From contig CAVQWR010000001.1 in assembly GCA_963717695.1 (NCBI GenBank), positions 620,001-684,000 on the forward strand: 64,000 nucleotides of DNA, read 5' to 3'. The notes beneath the pieces are model-generated. The model ran no database searches, was not told the origin of the DNA, and saw only the letters and a program-made list of their open reading frames with translations. Shown piece by piece: positions 9,239 to 18,222 of the stretch. The stretch comes from CAIWHR01 sp963717695. GTDB taxonomy: Bacteria > Pseudomonadota > Gammaproteobacteria > Burkholderiales > Casimicrobiaceae. Positions within the stretch are counted from its first letter, which is position 1. Every line of letters starts with the position of its first letter. The position numbers and the translations under genes are program-made.

Positions 9239-10489
9239 ATGTCGAAGTCGATGTCGTTTGCCCCACCACTCGCAGCCGCCCTGCTGGCGGCCTTTGCATT
9301 GCATGGCACCGGCGCGGCCGATGCGGTCCCCGCGGCCGCATCACCGGCGGTGGTCACGGTGCCCGGGATGCCCGGCGTGCCCGATCCCACCAATCTCTAC
9401 AGCGAGACCCGCGCCGGCAAGGTGAGCGCTTCCGTGGCGGCCGACCTGCCGCGCGTCTACGTGCCGAACCTGCAGTCGAACGACGTCTACGTCATCGATC
9501 CGGCGACGCTCAAGGTCGTCGACAAGTTTCGCGTCGGCCTGAACCCGCAGCACGTCGTCCCGTCGTGGGACATGCGCACGCTGTGGGTCGCCAACAATGC
9601 CGAGAACACCAAGGTCGGCAGCCTCACGCCCATCGATCCGCGCACCGGCAAGCCGGGCAAGCCGATTGCCGTCGACGATCCGTACAACATGTATTTCACG
9701 CCGGACGGCGCGTCGGCGATCGTCGTCGCCGAGGCGCATGAGCGGCTCGATTTCCGCGATCCGAAGACCATGGCAATGCAGTACTCGATCGCGGTGCCGC
9801 GCTGCAAGGGCATCAACCACGCCGATTTCTCGATCGACGGCCGCTTCGCGATCTTCACCTGCGAATTCACGGGCACGGTCGCCAAGGTCGACCTCGTGAA
9901 CCGCAAGGTGCTGGGTTACATCCAGTTGCTGAAGCCCGGCGTGCCGACTCAGACGGTCAAGGGGATCGACGGCCGCGACGAGACCATCTGCACGTCCTGG
10001 AAGGGCATGCCGCAGGACGTTCGCGTGTCGCCGGACGGGAAGACATTCTTCGTCGCCGACATGATGTCGGACGGCGTTCACGTCGTCGACGGCGACACCT
10101 TCCGGCAGACGGGCTTCATTCCCACCGGCGTCGGCGCGCACGGTCTTTATCCAAGCCGGGACGGCACCAAGCTCTACGTCGCCAACCGCGGATCGAACAA
10201 GATCCACGGCAAGCCGCACGGCAAGGGCAGCGTGTCCGTGATCGATTTCGCGACGAGGAAGGTCGACGTCACCTGGCCGATCCCGGGCGGCGGCAGCCCG
10301 GACATGGGGAACGTCAGCGCGGACGGCAGGCAGCTATGGCTTGCCGGCCGCTACGACAACGTCGTCTACGTGTTCGACACGACCAACGGAGATGTGAAGT
10401 CGGTCGCGGTCGGCAAGGAGCCGCACGGCCTCACGGTGTGGCCGCAGCCCGGCCGCTATTCGCTCGGCCACACGGGCAATACGCGCTGA
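9239..10489 (+). CDS. Secreted YVTN-type beta-propeller protein
   Basis: A 416-residue protein with a signal peptide (to about residue 27) followed by repeated blades of the YVTN/YncE type, for example VYVPNLQSNDVYVIDPATLK, LWVANNAEN, LYVANRGSN and VVYVFDTTNGDVKSV. Such proteins form seven-bladed propellers in the periplasm; some relatives are enzyme subunits, others bind partners or DNA. Cysteines are few (C at about residues 189, 206 and 247), and no CxxCH heme motif is present. It lies 53 nt behind the secreted creatininase-like gene and convergent with serS. Function not assignable beyond the fold. Confidence 0.8.
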   Translation: MSKSMSFAPPLAAALLAAFALHGTGAADAVPAAASPAVVTVPGMPGVPDPTNLYSETRAGKVSASVAADLPRVYVPNLQSNDVYVIDPATLKVVDKFRVGLNPQHVVPSWDMRTLWVANNAENTKVGSLTPIDPRTGKPGKPIAVDDPYNMYFTPDGASAIVVAEAHERLDFRDPKTMAMQYSIAVPRCKGINHADFSIDGRFAIFTCEFTGTVAKVDLVNRKVLGYIQLLKPGVPTQTVKGIDGRDETICTSWKGMPQDVRVSPDGKTFFVADMMSDGVHVVDGDTFRQTGFIPTGVGAHGLYPSRDGTKLYVANRGSNKIHGKPHGKGSVSVIDFATRKVDVTWPIPGGGSPDMGNVSADGRQLWLAGRYDNVVYVFDTTNGDVKSVAVGKEPHGLTVWPQPGRYSLGHTGNTR

Positions 10490-10513
10490 ACGGAGCGTCG
10501 ACGAGCGAACGCA

Positions 10514-11809
10514 TCAGCGGCCGGCGCCGATGACCGTCACGCCGCCCATGTAGGGCTGCAGCGCGGGCGGAACGTCGATGCCGCCGTCGGCACGCTGGTA
10601 GTTCTCCATCACGGCGACCAGCGTGCGACCGACCGCGAGACCGGAGCCGTTCAGCGTGTGCACGAGCTCGGGCTTGCCCTGCGCGTTGCGAAAGCGGGCC
10701 TGCATCCGGCGTGCCTGGAACGCCTCGCAGTTCGATACCGACGATATTTCGCGAAAGGTGTTCTGCGCGGGCAGCCACACCTCGAGGTCGTAGGTCTTCG
10801 CGCTCGCGAAGCCGATGTCGCCGGCGCACAGCGCAACGACGCGGTACGGCAAGGCGAGCTTCTGCAGAATCGCCTCGGCGTGCCCGACCATCGATTCCAG
10901 CGCCTCGTAGGATTTCTCGGGATGGACGATCTGCACCATCTCGACCTTGTCGAACTGGTGCTGCCGGATCATCCCGCGCGTGTCCTTGCCGTAGCTGCCC
11001 GCCTCCGAGCGAAAGCACGGCGAATGCGCGGCGAGGCGGATCGGCAGCGATTCGGCGGGAAGGATTTCGCCCCGGACCGAGTTCGTGAGCGAGATCTCGG
11101 CCGTCGAGATGAGATAGAGCGGCTCCTCGTCGCTCGCGCCGCCCTTCCTGACGGAGAACATGTCGTCGGCGAATTTCGGCAGCTGCGTCGTGCCGACCAG
11201 CGTTTCGGCGTTGACGATGTAAGGCGTATAGCACTCGGTGTAGCCGTGCTCGCGCGTCTGCGTGTCCAGCATGAGCTGCGCCAGTGCCCGGTGCAGGTGG
11301 GCGAGCTCGCCGCGCAGGAACGAGAAACGCGCGCCCGACATCTTCGCCGCGGTCGCGAAATCGAGCAGGCCCAGCGCCTCGCCGAGGTCGGTGTGGTCCT
11401 TCACCGCAAAGTCGAACTGCCGCGGCGTGCCCCATCGCCGAACCTCGACGTTGTCCTCCGCCGACTTCCCGTCCGGAACACCCGGATGCAGCAGGTTCGG
11501 GATGTCGAGCAGGAAGTCGCGCAGCTGCGTCTGGATCTGCTCCAGCGCCGCTTCCTGCCTTTTCGTTTCATCGCCGATGCCGGCCACCTCGGCGAGCAGC
11601 GCGCTCGCGTCCTCGCCCTTCCCCTTGGCCGCGCCGATCTGCTTCGACAGCGCATTGCGCCGCGCCTGCAGCTCCTGCGTGCGCATCTGGATGTCCTTGC
11701 GATCGCGCTCCAGCGCTTCGAAGCGCGCGGTGTCGAGCGTGACGCCGCGCCGCGCGAGGCCGGCCGCGACGGCGGACAGATCGTTCCGGAAGAGATTGAT
11801 GTCGAGCAT
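10514..11809 (-). CDS. serS: Seryl-tRNA synthetase
   Basis: A 431-residue class II synthetase: an N-terminal antiparallel coiled coil (about residues 30-100, rich in Arg/Gln/Glu) that grips the tRNA(Ser) variable arm, then the catalytic domain with motif 2 CFRSEAGSYGKDTRGMIRQH and motif 3 GSGLAVGRTLVAVMENYQ. Length equals the family norm. It follows rarA by 45 nt on the same strand, the usual rarA-serS pair. Confidence 0.97.
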   Translation of the reverse strand: MLDINLFRNDLSAVAAGLARRGVTLDTARFEALERDRKDIQMRTQELQARRNALSKQIGAAKGKGEDASALLAEVAGIGDETKRQEAALEQIQTQLRDFLLDIPNLLHPGVPDGKSAEDNVEVRRWGTPRQFDFAVKDHTDLGEALGLLDFATAAKMSGARFSFLRGELAHLHRALAQLMLDTQTREHGYTECYTPYIVNAETLVGTTQLPKFADDMFSVRKGGASDEEPLYLISTAEISLTNSVRGEILPAESLPIRLAAHSPCFRSEAGSYGKDTRGMIRQHQFDKVEMVQIVHPEKSYEALESMVGHAEAILQKLALPYRVVALCAGDIGFASAKTYDLEVWLPAQNTFREISSVSNCEAFQARRMQARFRNAQGKPELVHTLNGSGLAVGRTLVAVMENYQRADGGIDVPPALQPYMGGVTVIGAGR

Positions 11810-11854
11810 CCGGCAATGTTACCAAACGCCGGCCAGGCGCGGCCTTGTGCGGCG

Positions 11855-13171
11855 TCAGGATTCCTCGTCGCGTGACGCCTTGTCGCGGCTTTTCAGCCAT
11901 TCGAGCTTGTCGCGAATCTTCGCCTCCAGTCCGCGATCGGTCGGCTCGTACCACGTGACGTCGGGCATGTTGTCGGGGAAGTAGCGCTCGCCGGCGGCGA
12001 AGCCGCCCTCCTCGTCGTGCGCGTAGCGGTAGCCCTTGCCGTAGTCGAGCTCCTTCATCAGTTTCGTCGGCGCATTGCGCAGCCGCAGCGGTACCGGCCG
12101 GGAGCTGTCGTCGCGAATGAACGCGCGCGCTGCCCCATACGCGGTGTAGACGGCGTTGGACTTCGGCGCGCACGCGAGGTAGATCACCGCTTCGGCGAGC
12201 GCGAGTTCCCCTTCCGGGGTGCCGAGGCGTTCATAGGTCTCGACCGCGGCAAGCGTCAGCGACAGGGCGCGCGGATCGGCGAGCCCGATGTCCTCGGACG
12301 CCATCCGGATCATTCGCCGTCCTACATAGAGCGGATCGGCGCCGCCGTCCAGCATCCGGCACATCCAGTAGAGCGCGGCGTCGGGACTCGAGCCGCGCAC
12401 CGCCTTGTGCAGTGCCGAGATCTGGTCGTAGAACGCCTCGCCGCCCTTGTCGAAGCGGCGCAGGCTGCGTGCAATTGTCGCCTCGACGAAAGCAACGTCA
12501 ACGGGCGCCTTGCGTCCGTCGCCGGCGGCCGTCGCGAGGTACTCGACCAGGTTGACGAGCCGGCGCCCGTCGCCGTCGGCGTACGCGACCAGCGCTTCGC
12601 GCGCGCCGGCGTCGAGCGTGAGACCGGGCGCGCCGGCGGCCAGCGCGCGATCGAGGAGCTGCATGAGCTCGTCGGGCGCAAGCGGCTCCAGCACGTAGAC
12701 CGCGGCGCGGGAGAGCAGCGCGCCGATCACCTCGAACGACGGATTCTCGGTCGTCGCGCCGATGAAGGTGACGACACCCTGCTCGACGAACGGCAGGAAC
12801 GCGTCCTGCTGCGCCTTGTTGAACCGATGCACTTCGTCGACGAAAAGAATCGTGTGCCGGCCGCTCTGCGCGAGCGTCGCCTGCGCACGGGCGACCGCGT
12901 CGCGGATGTCCTTCACGCCGGACAGCACCGCCGAGAGTGCGATGAATTCCGCGTTGAATGCGTCGGCCATCAGCCGCGCGAGCGTGGTCTTGCCCACACC
13001 CGGCGGGCCCCACAGGATCATCGAATGCGGCTTGCCCGAAGCGAACGCGACGGCGAGCGGCTTCCCGGGCGCCAGCAGATGGCGCTGGCCGATCACCTCG
13101 CCGATCGATTTCGGGCGCAGCCGCTCGGCGAGCGGTGTCGCGGGATTGGTGGTCGCGAAGAGGTCCGACAT
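11855..13171 (-). CDS. rarA: Replication-associated recombination protein A (RarA/MgsA)
   Basis: A 438-residue AAA+ ATPase acting at stalled replication forks and on SSB-coated DNA. Walker A GPPGVGKT (residues 55-62) and Walker B in LFVDEVHRFN are intact, followed by GATTENPSFEV (sensor 1) and a C-terminal tetramerisation domain with GSDP-like SSPDAALYWMCRML and DIGLADPRAL. In E. coli the order is ftsK-lolA-rarA-serS; here lolA and ftsK lie about 8.7 kb further along with an accessory block in between. Confidence 0.96.
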   Translation of the reverse strand: MSDLFATTNPATPLAERLRPKSIGEVIGQRHLLAPGKPLAVAFASGKPHSMILWGPPGVGKTTLARLMADAFNAEFIALSAVLSGVKDIRDAVARAQATLAQSGRHTILFVDEVHRFNKAQQDAFLPFVEQGVVTFIGATTENPSFEVIGALLSRAAVYVLEPLAPDELMQLLDRALAAGAPGLTLDAGAREALVAYADGDGRRLVNLVEYLATAAGDGRKAPVDVAFVEATIARSLRRFDKGGEAFYDQISALHKAVRGSSPDAALYWMCRMLDGGADPLYVGRRMIRMASEDIGLADPRALSLTLAAVETYERLGTPEGELALAEAVIYLACAPKSNAVYTAYGAARAFIRDDSSRPVPLRLRNAPTKLMKELDYGKGYRYAHDEEGGFAAGERYFPDNMPDVTWYEPTDRGLEAKIRDKLEWLKSRDKASRDEES

Positions 13172-13290
13172 GACGCCATTGTAATCGGCACCGTCCGCGG
13201 CACGCCCGCGCCCGCTTGCCGGCGCGGCGGCGAGCGTCCATCATCCGCGCTGCGGCCGCAGGACGGCCTTCCGGAACGGACAGGACTTCC

Positions 13291-14268
13291 ATGCGCGCTG
13301 CAACGCCCCGCTTTCGATTCATCGTCGCCGGAACACTGGTTGCAATCGGCGCCACCACGGCGCAGGCCTTCGATCTCGAAGGTCATCGCGGGACGCGCGG
13401 CCTCATGCCCGAGAACACGCTGGCGGCCTTCAATCGCGCGATCGCGATCGGTGTCACGACGCTCGAGACCGACGTCGCCGTGACCAAGGACGGCGTGCTC
13501 GTCATCTCGCACGATCCGTTCCTCAATCCCGACGTCGTCCGCGGACCGGATGGCCGCTGGCTCGCCGTCAAGGGACCGCCCATCCATTCGCTGACGCTCG
13601 CGGAACTGCAGCGCTACGACATTGGCCGGCTCAATCCCGAGAGCAAGTACGCGCAGCAGTTCCCGCAGCAGACGCCGGTCGATGGTCAGCATTTTCCGAC
13701 GCTGGCCGAGGTCTTCGCGCTGGTGCGTGCGGCACCGAAACCGGTGCGGCTCAATCTCGAAACCAAGATCACGCCGACCAGTGCCGACGAGACGGTCGAC
13801 GCGGCGACGTTCGCGAGGCTCCTGGTCGACGCGATCCGTGGCGCGCAGTTGACCTCGCGAGCGACGATCCAGTCGTTCGACTGGCGCACGCTGGTCGAAT
13901 CGAAGCGGATGGCGCCGGACATCGAGACCGCATGCCTCACGATCGAGACGCCAAATTTCGATACCGTGCAGAGCAAGTCCGACAAGCCATCACCGTGGCT
14001 CGCCGGGCTCGAGCTCGCGAAGGTCGGCAACTCGCTGCCGCGTCTAGTGAAGGCCGCCGGATGCGCGATCTGGTCGCCGTTCTGGCGCAATGCGACGCCG
14101 GCGCTGGTCGCCGAGGCGCATGCGCTGGGCCTCAAGGTGCTGCCGTGGACCGTCAACGACCCCGCCGACATCGCCGCGCAGATCGATGCGGGTGCCGACG
14201 GCATCATCACTGACTATCCGGACCGCGCGCGAGCGGTGATGAGCGCGAAGGGCATTCCGCTGCCGTGA
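13291..14268 (+). CDS. Glycerophosphodiester phosphodiesterase, exported
   Basis: A 325-residue TIM-barrel hydrolase that releases glycerol 3-phosphate from deacylated phospholipids. A signal peptide (cleavage about TAQA, residue 26) places it in the periplasm. Catalytic signatures are GHRG with H32, ENT at 41-43, ETD at 59-61 and HD with H74, and the C-terminal VNDPADI and GADGIITDYPDR motifs typical of GDPD. The start ATG at 13291 is preceded by AGGA. First gene after rarA on the opposite strand, at the edge of the envelope-protein block. Confidence 0.9.
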   Translation: MRAATPRFRFIVAGTLVAIGATTAQAFDLEGHRGTRGLMPENTLAAFNRAIAIGVTTLETDVAVTKDGVLVISHDPFLNPDVVRGPDGRWLAVKGPPIHSLTLAELQRYDIGRLNPESKYAQQFPQQTPVDGQHFPTLAEVFALVRAAPKPVRLNLETKITPTSADETVDAATFARLLVDAIRGAQLTSRATIQSFDWRTLVESKRMAPDIETACLTIETPNFDTVQSKSDKPSPWLAGLELAKVGNSLPRLVKAAGCAIWSPFWRNATPALVAEAHALGLKVLPWTVNDPADIAAQIDAGADGIITDYPDRARAVMSAKGIPLP

Positions 14269-14304
14269 CATTCCGCCACCGTTCGTTTGCCGAGGGAGAT
14301 CTTG

Positions 14305-15087
14305 ATGCCTGCTGACGGCAAGGCCGCGGCCTGGCCGCTCGCCGCCGGCATCGCGGCGATCGTCGTCTCGCCCCTGCTCGAGCTCGCGACGGGCCAGGGC
14401 GCGCTCTACACGTTCTGGCTCACGGCGATGATGATCGGGCTCTGGGCGGCGCAACGCCTGACCCGGCGCGAGGTGGGTGTCACGGTCGGTGACGCGAAGT
14501 CCTACGCAATCGCGGTGGCCTATCCCGTTGTCATCATCGGCTGCGTCGCGCTCGGCGCGTGGGCGGCGGGACTGATCGATCTCTCGGCGTATTCGGCAAT
14601 GACGACCTTCCGTCGTCTGACGCTCAACTTCCTCGTCACGTTCGTGTTCGCGCTGATCACCGAGGAAGGTTTCTTCCGCGGCGCCTTGTGGGGCAGCTGC
14701 CTTCGCGCCGGATTCTCGCCCGCATGGACGCTCCTGTGGACGAGTCTCGCCTTCGGCCTCTGGCATCTCGCCGTACCGATCATCGAACCCGATTTCGCGC
14801 AGCCCATGGCCAAGGTGCCGCAGTACGTGCTCGGCGCCACGGTGTTCGGCATCGCGATGGGCTTGCTGCGGCTGCGCTCGGGATCGATCGTCGTGCCGAG
14901 CTTCTGCCACGCGCTGTGGAACGCCACTGCGTATACGCTGTTCGGCACCGGCGAGAAGGTGGGCCAGCTCGGCATTGCCGATACCAGCATCTGGGATCCC
15001 GAGCGCGGCTACGCGGGACTGGTGCTGGCGATACTCGCGGCGGCCCTGTGGTGGTGGCGGGTCAGGCCTTCGACTGCGGCCCGGTGA
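14305..15087 (+). CDS. CPBP family intramembrane metalloprotease
   Basis: A 260-residue polytopic membrane protein of the CAAX-protease/bacteriocin-processing (ABI) family. The active-site motifs are complete: EExxxR as E120-E121-R125 (ITEEGFFRG), FxxxH with H154 (FGLWH) and HxxxN with H202 and N206 (HALWN). Members are glutamate-type intramembrane proteases related to Rce1; substrates are usually unknown. The ATG at 14305 follows GAGGGAG; an in-frame TTG at 14287 is less likely. It follows the GDPD gene by 36 nt in the same direction. Confidence 0.9.
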   Translation: MPADGKAAAWPLAAGIAAIVVSPLLELATGQGALYTFWLTAMMIGLWAAQRLTRREVGVTVGDAKSYAIAVAYPVVIIGCVALGAWAAGLIDLSAYSAMTTFRRLTLNFLVTFVFALITEEGFFRGALWGSCLRAGFSPAWTLLWTSLAFGLWHLAVPIIEPDFAQPMAKVPQYVLGATVFGIAMGLLRLRSGSIVVPSFCHALWNATAYTLFGTGEKVGQLGIADTSIWDPERGYAGLVLAILAAALWWWRVRPSTAAR

Positions 15088-15440
15088 GCGAGCGCGTCTT
15101 CGTTCCCGTGAACCAAAAATGTTCGCCGCCCTTGTCCAGCCCGGCTTGACATTGTCGAATGGAAGGAGTGAATTAGGAACGCCTTCGGCGGCGCGCCAAT
15201 TCGCTGCCCCTTGCGGCCGCGACGGGTCGATGGCATCTTTCCGTCTCGGAATGCTTTAGGCCACAGGGAGCCTGTCTTGTGACGCCCGCCAGATTCCGTC
15301 GGAGCGGACATTCCTGGACCAGCGCTCGTTGTTGTGGCGGCGTCATCGGCCGTGCCAGAATTCAAACACCGCGGCACAGGGAACCAGACCCAACTTCCAG
15401 TTGCATCGTCCTCTCATCCACCCAAAAAGGAGCCTCGGTC
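15088..15440. other. Gene-free stretch, weak promoter candidate
   Basis: About 350 nt without a convincing coding frame. It contains a perfect TTGACA at 15146-15151 on the plus strand, but the hexamer 17 nt downstream (TGAATT) is a poor -10. The stretch probably carries the promoter of the following exported protein. I see no inverted repeat or RNA motif here. Confidence 0.4.
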
Positions 15441-16025
15441 ATGAACAAACTTGCAATCAGTATCCTCGTCGTCGCCGCGGCATTCGCCGCCAACGTCTAC
15501 GCACAGAGCAGTGCGATAAAGGGCAGCAGTGAACCGGGCAAGGCCAGTGTCGAGCAGACTGTAGACGTCACGGCCACGGTCGTAGCCATCGACAGGTCTA
15601 CGCGCGACATCACGCTGAAAGGCCCCAAGGGCAACTGGATCGTTGTCACCGCCGGACCCGAGGTCAGGAACTTCGACCAGATCAGTGTGGGCGACAAGGT
15701 CCATGCCCGATACATCGAAGCGCTTGTACTCGAACTGAAGCATGGCGCTGACCTCGCGGTTACCCGCACCGACGAGAAAAGCGCCCAGGGCGCGGCGCCG
15801 GGAGCGCAGCCGCACGGCGTCGCCGGCCGCCGCATCACGGTCGTGGCCGACGTTATCGCCGTCGACCGCCAGACGCAGGTTGTCACGCTGCGCGGGCCCG
15901 AACAGACAATGAACGTGAGAGTTGACGATCCCGCTCAGCTCAAGCGCATCCAGAAGGGCGATCAGGTGTACGCCACCTACACGCAGGCGCTCGCGATGGT
16001 CGTGGAAGCAGCTCCAAAGAAATAG
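15441..16025 (+). CDS. Exported protein with two copies of a small beta-rich module, unknown function
   Basis: A 194-residue protein with a signal peptide (MNKLAISILVVAAAFAANVYA, cleaved after about residue 21). Two tandem modules follow, at about residues 46-99 and 136-188. Each has the pattern VxAIDRxTxxxTLxGP ... V...(F/L)xxIxxGDxVxAxYxxAL, that is, a strand-rich domain ending in GDKVHARYIEAL or GDQVYATYTQAL. The pattern suggests an OB- or SH3-like fold duplicated within the gene. A short polar linker with Ala/Gly joins them. RBS AAAGGAG precedes the start. I do not recognise a named family; its neighbours are other envelope proteins. Confidence 0.8.
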   Translation: MNKLAISILVVAAAFAANVYAQSSAIKGSSEPGKASVEQTVDVTATVVAIDRSTRDITLKGPKGNWIVVTAGPEVRNFDQISVGDKVHARYIEALVLELKHGADLAVTRTDEKSAQGAAPGAQPHGVAGRRITVVADVIAVDRQTQVVTLRGPEQTMNVRVDDPAQLKRIQKGDQVYATYTQALAMVVEAAPKK

Positions 16026-16251
16026 TCGCAAGGTGCGCGGCGCCGCGGTGCGGGCGCCCCCACCTGTGATTCACCTGCGGCCGAGCCGCGGGGGCGCAAT
16101 CCTTCTGGCCGGGATATGACGGCGATAATTGCGATTTGCCGGTGCGTGCGTACGTGCAACGCCGACAATGCACTGAACGTCGCGCCCGAGTGACTTTACG
16201 AGGCGCTTGTGGACGCTTCGGGTCACGCTCGGAACGCAGGGTTAAAACGCG

Positions 16252-16574
16252 TCAGGGCCGGAACCAGGCATTCCCCACCACCAGATTCACGGCGGTCGTC
16301 CCGGCGCTGTGCGCGATGTCGATGCCAGCGTTCACTCCGAGCTTGCTGGCGAGCTTGTAGCGGAATCCGACTCTCCGGCTTCCGACGTTCTGCGTGGCGC
16401 ACGCGCCCACGGGCGGAGATGTCGGGCCAGGCCCAGTCTTCAACGCCCGCTTCTCGGCGCGGCCGAAGGAACATGCGACCGACGTTTCCGCGAGCGATCA
16501 GGGCGCTCGCGATGAGCGGGAACCGCGGCGTTGACCAGAATGTTGTCATTCCGCGAACGCCTTTCATGTGGGTC
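16252..16574 (-). pseudogene. Decayed C-terminal fragment of an outer-membrane beta-barrel protein
   Basis: Between the AI-2E permease stop and position 16252 the minus strand reads as two overlapping pieces in different frames. The first includes STPRFPLIASALIARGNVGR (about 16540-16480). The second, in the frame ending at 16252, includes VGFRYKLASKLGVNAGIDIA and AVNLVVGNAWFRP. Alternating hydrophobic strands with a RYK...GVNAGIDIA...GNAWF ending resemble the last strands of BamA/TamA- or surface-antigen-type barrels. No N-terminal part or intact start remains, and a +1 shift separates the pieces. I treat it as a gene remnant; the family assignment is tentative. Confidence 0.4.
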
Positions 16575-17645
16575 CTAAGACGCAACTCGCCCGGCAACCC
16601 ATTCCTTGAGCAGCGTGTAGGTGACCGCGAGCACCACGGGACCCACGAACAGTCCGACGATACCGAACGCGACCAGGCCCCCGATCACGCCGGCAAAGAT
16701 GAGCAGCATCGGCAGGTCGGCCCCCCTGCGGATGAGCAGCGGGCGCAGGAAATTGTCCATCGTGCCGACGCCGATGGACCAGATCAGCAGGGCCGTACCC
16801 CACCCGGTCTGGTCGTTCCAGAACAGCCACGCCACGGCGGGAATGAGCACGAGAATGGGCCCCAGCTGCGCGATGCAAAGCAGCAGCACCACGCCGGTCA
16901 GCAGTCCGGCGAACGGAATTCCCGCCACAAGAAGGCCGAGTCCCGCCAGGACCGTCTGCGTCAACGCCGTGACGACCACGCCGAGCGCAACGGCGCGAAT
17001 GGCCTGACCGGCCAGCACCACGACGCCCTCGCCACGCTCGCCCGCGAGCCTGCGACCGAATTGGATCAGGCCCGCACTCGCGGCTTCGCCCTGCGTGTAC
17101 ATGACCACCGCGATGATCACCGTCAGGAGAAACTGGATGGCCAGCACGCCGAAGCCGCCGAGCGCGCCGGCGAGCCATTGCGCGGCGGAAGCCGCATAGG
17201 GTGCGAGGCGCGCAGCGAGGCCCGATTTGCCTGCCGCTGCAATGTCCGCCCAGGTCGCTGCGATCTTCGGGCCGACCAAGGGAACGCGGGAGACCCATTC
17301 CGGCGGCGGGGGAATCGCGGCAGTCGCCAGCGTGTCGATCCAACCCTTGATCGTATCCGTGTTGTCGACCACCGCCTGGATCGCCAGCACCAGCGGCACG
17401 ACGAACACGAGGACCATTGCGCCGGACATGATCGTCACGGCCAGCGCCCGGCTGCGAATCGTGTGCTGCAGCTTGAGCATCATCGGCCAGGTCGCCACCA
17501 CGATCATCGCCGCCCAGACGATCGCGAGCAGGAACGGACGCAGGACCCAGATCGAGCCGCCGATGAGAATCGCCATCAGCAGCACCGCGAGGAAGGTGCG
17601 CGTCAGGTCACGTTGCATGTTGGAGCTGGATCCGCCGTCCGTCAT
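16575..17645 (-). CDS. AI-2E/PerM-family transporter (YdiK-like permease)
   Basis: A 356-residue membrane protein with about seven to eight hydrophobic helices. It has the family signature region LLCIAQLGPILVLIPAVAWL, SIGVGTMDNFLRPLLIRRG and PMLLIFAGVIGGLVAFGIVG. Members (formerly UPF0118) include proteins proposed to export autoinducer-2 and others acting as ion antiporters, so substrate cannot be set from sequence. Start codon at 17645 or 17618; neither has a strong ribosome site. It follows the SYLF gene by 16 nt on the same strand, likely one transcript. Confidence 0.88.
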   Translation of the reverse strand: MTDGGSSSNMQRDLTRTFLAVLLMAILIGGSIWVLRPFLLAIVWAAMIVVATWPMMLKLQHTIRSRALAVTIMSGAMVLVFVVPLVLAIQAVVDNTDTIKGWIDTLATAAIPPPPEWVSRVPLVGPKIAATWADIAAAGKSGLAARLAPYAASAAQWLAGALGGFGVLAIQFLLTVIIAVVMYTQGEAASAGLIQFGRRLAGERGEGVVVLAGQAIRAVALGVVVTALTQTVLAGLGLLVAGIPFAGLLTGVVLLLCIAQLGPILVLIPAVAWLFWNDQTGWGTALLIWSIGVGTMDNFLRPLLIRRGADLPMLLIFAGVIGGLVAFGIVGLFVGPVVLAVTYTLLKEWVAGRVAS

Positions 17646-17661
17646 GTCGGCACCACGCGTC

Positions 17662-18222
17662 TCAGTTCAGATCGCTGTCTTTGTAGTACTTGGTCCCCTT
17701 GGCGGTCAGCTCCAGCGCCAGGCCTTTGTCGGTGACCTGATAGATCCAGACCCCCGGACCGACTGCGACCGCGCCCTGGTAGGCGGAGCCCTTGTCGCCG
17801 GTCTTCGCCGCCGCGGTCGCCTGTCCGCCAAATTCCCAGCCGGAGTTGACGAAATCGTTGAGCGCCTTCTCGGTTTCGAACACCCAGACCACCTGGAACT
17901 TCTTGGCCCCGAAGCCCAGGCCGGCTTGAATCTCGGCCATCTTCATGTACGTCATCGCCTTGGTCTTGTTGTTGACCGCGATGCCTTCGCCGGAACCGCC
18001 CCCGGCGACGAGGATCTTCATGCCGAAGTTGCTGAACGCAGCGTAGCCGGCCGCGGACCCGACCGCCTTGCGCGCCCCGGGGGCCGCCTTGTAGACGGCG
18101 GCGAGCGCGTCCTGTGCTGCCTTGCGCACTTCCGCCTGCTCCTTGGCCTTATCGGCGCCGAGCGCAATTCCGGGGACGACCAATGCGAATGCCATTGCGA
18201 GGACCATCATGCGACGATTCAT
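17662..18222 (-). CDS. Exported SYLF (YSC84) domain protein
   Basis: A 186-residue protein with a signal peptide (MNRRMMVLAMAFALVVPGIALG) and a single SYLF/YSC84 domain, known in eukaryotes for phosphoinositide binding and common in bacteria as periplasmic or outer-membrane-associated proteins. Family features are AAGYAAFSNFGMKILVAGGG, the MKMAEIQAGLGFGAKKF segment and the closing YQVTDKGLALEL. AGGAGGGAGC precedes the ATG. Role probably in lipid or envelope binding (inference from family). Confidence 0.85.
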   Translation of the reverse strand: MNRRMMVLAMAFALVVPGIALGADKAKEQAEVRKAAQDALAAVYKAAPGARKAVGSAAGYAAFSNFGMKILVAGGGSGEGIAVNNKTKAMTYMKMAEIQAGLGFGAKKFQVVWVFETEKALNDFVNSGWEFGGQATAAAKTGDKGSAYQGAVAVGPGVWIYQVTDKGLALELTAKGTKYYKDSDLN

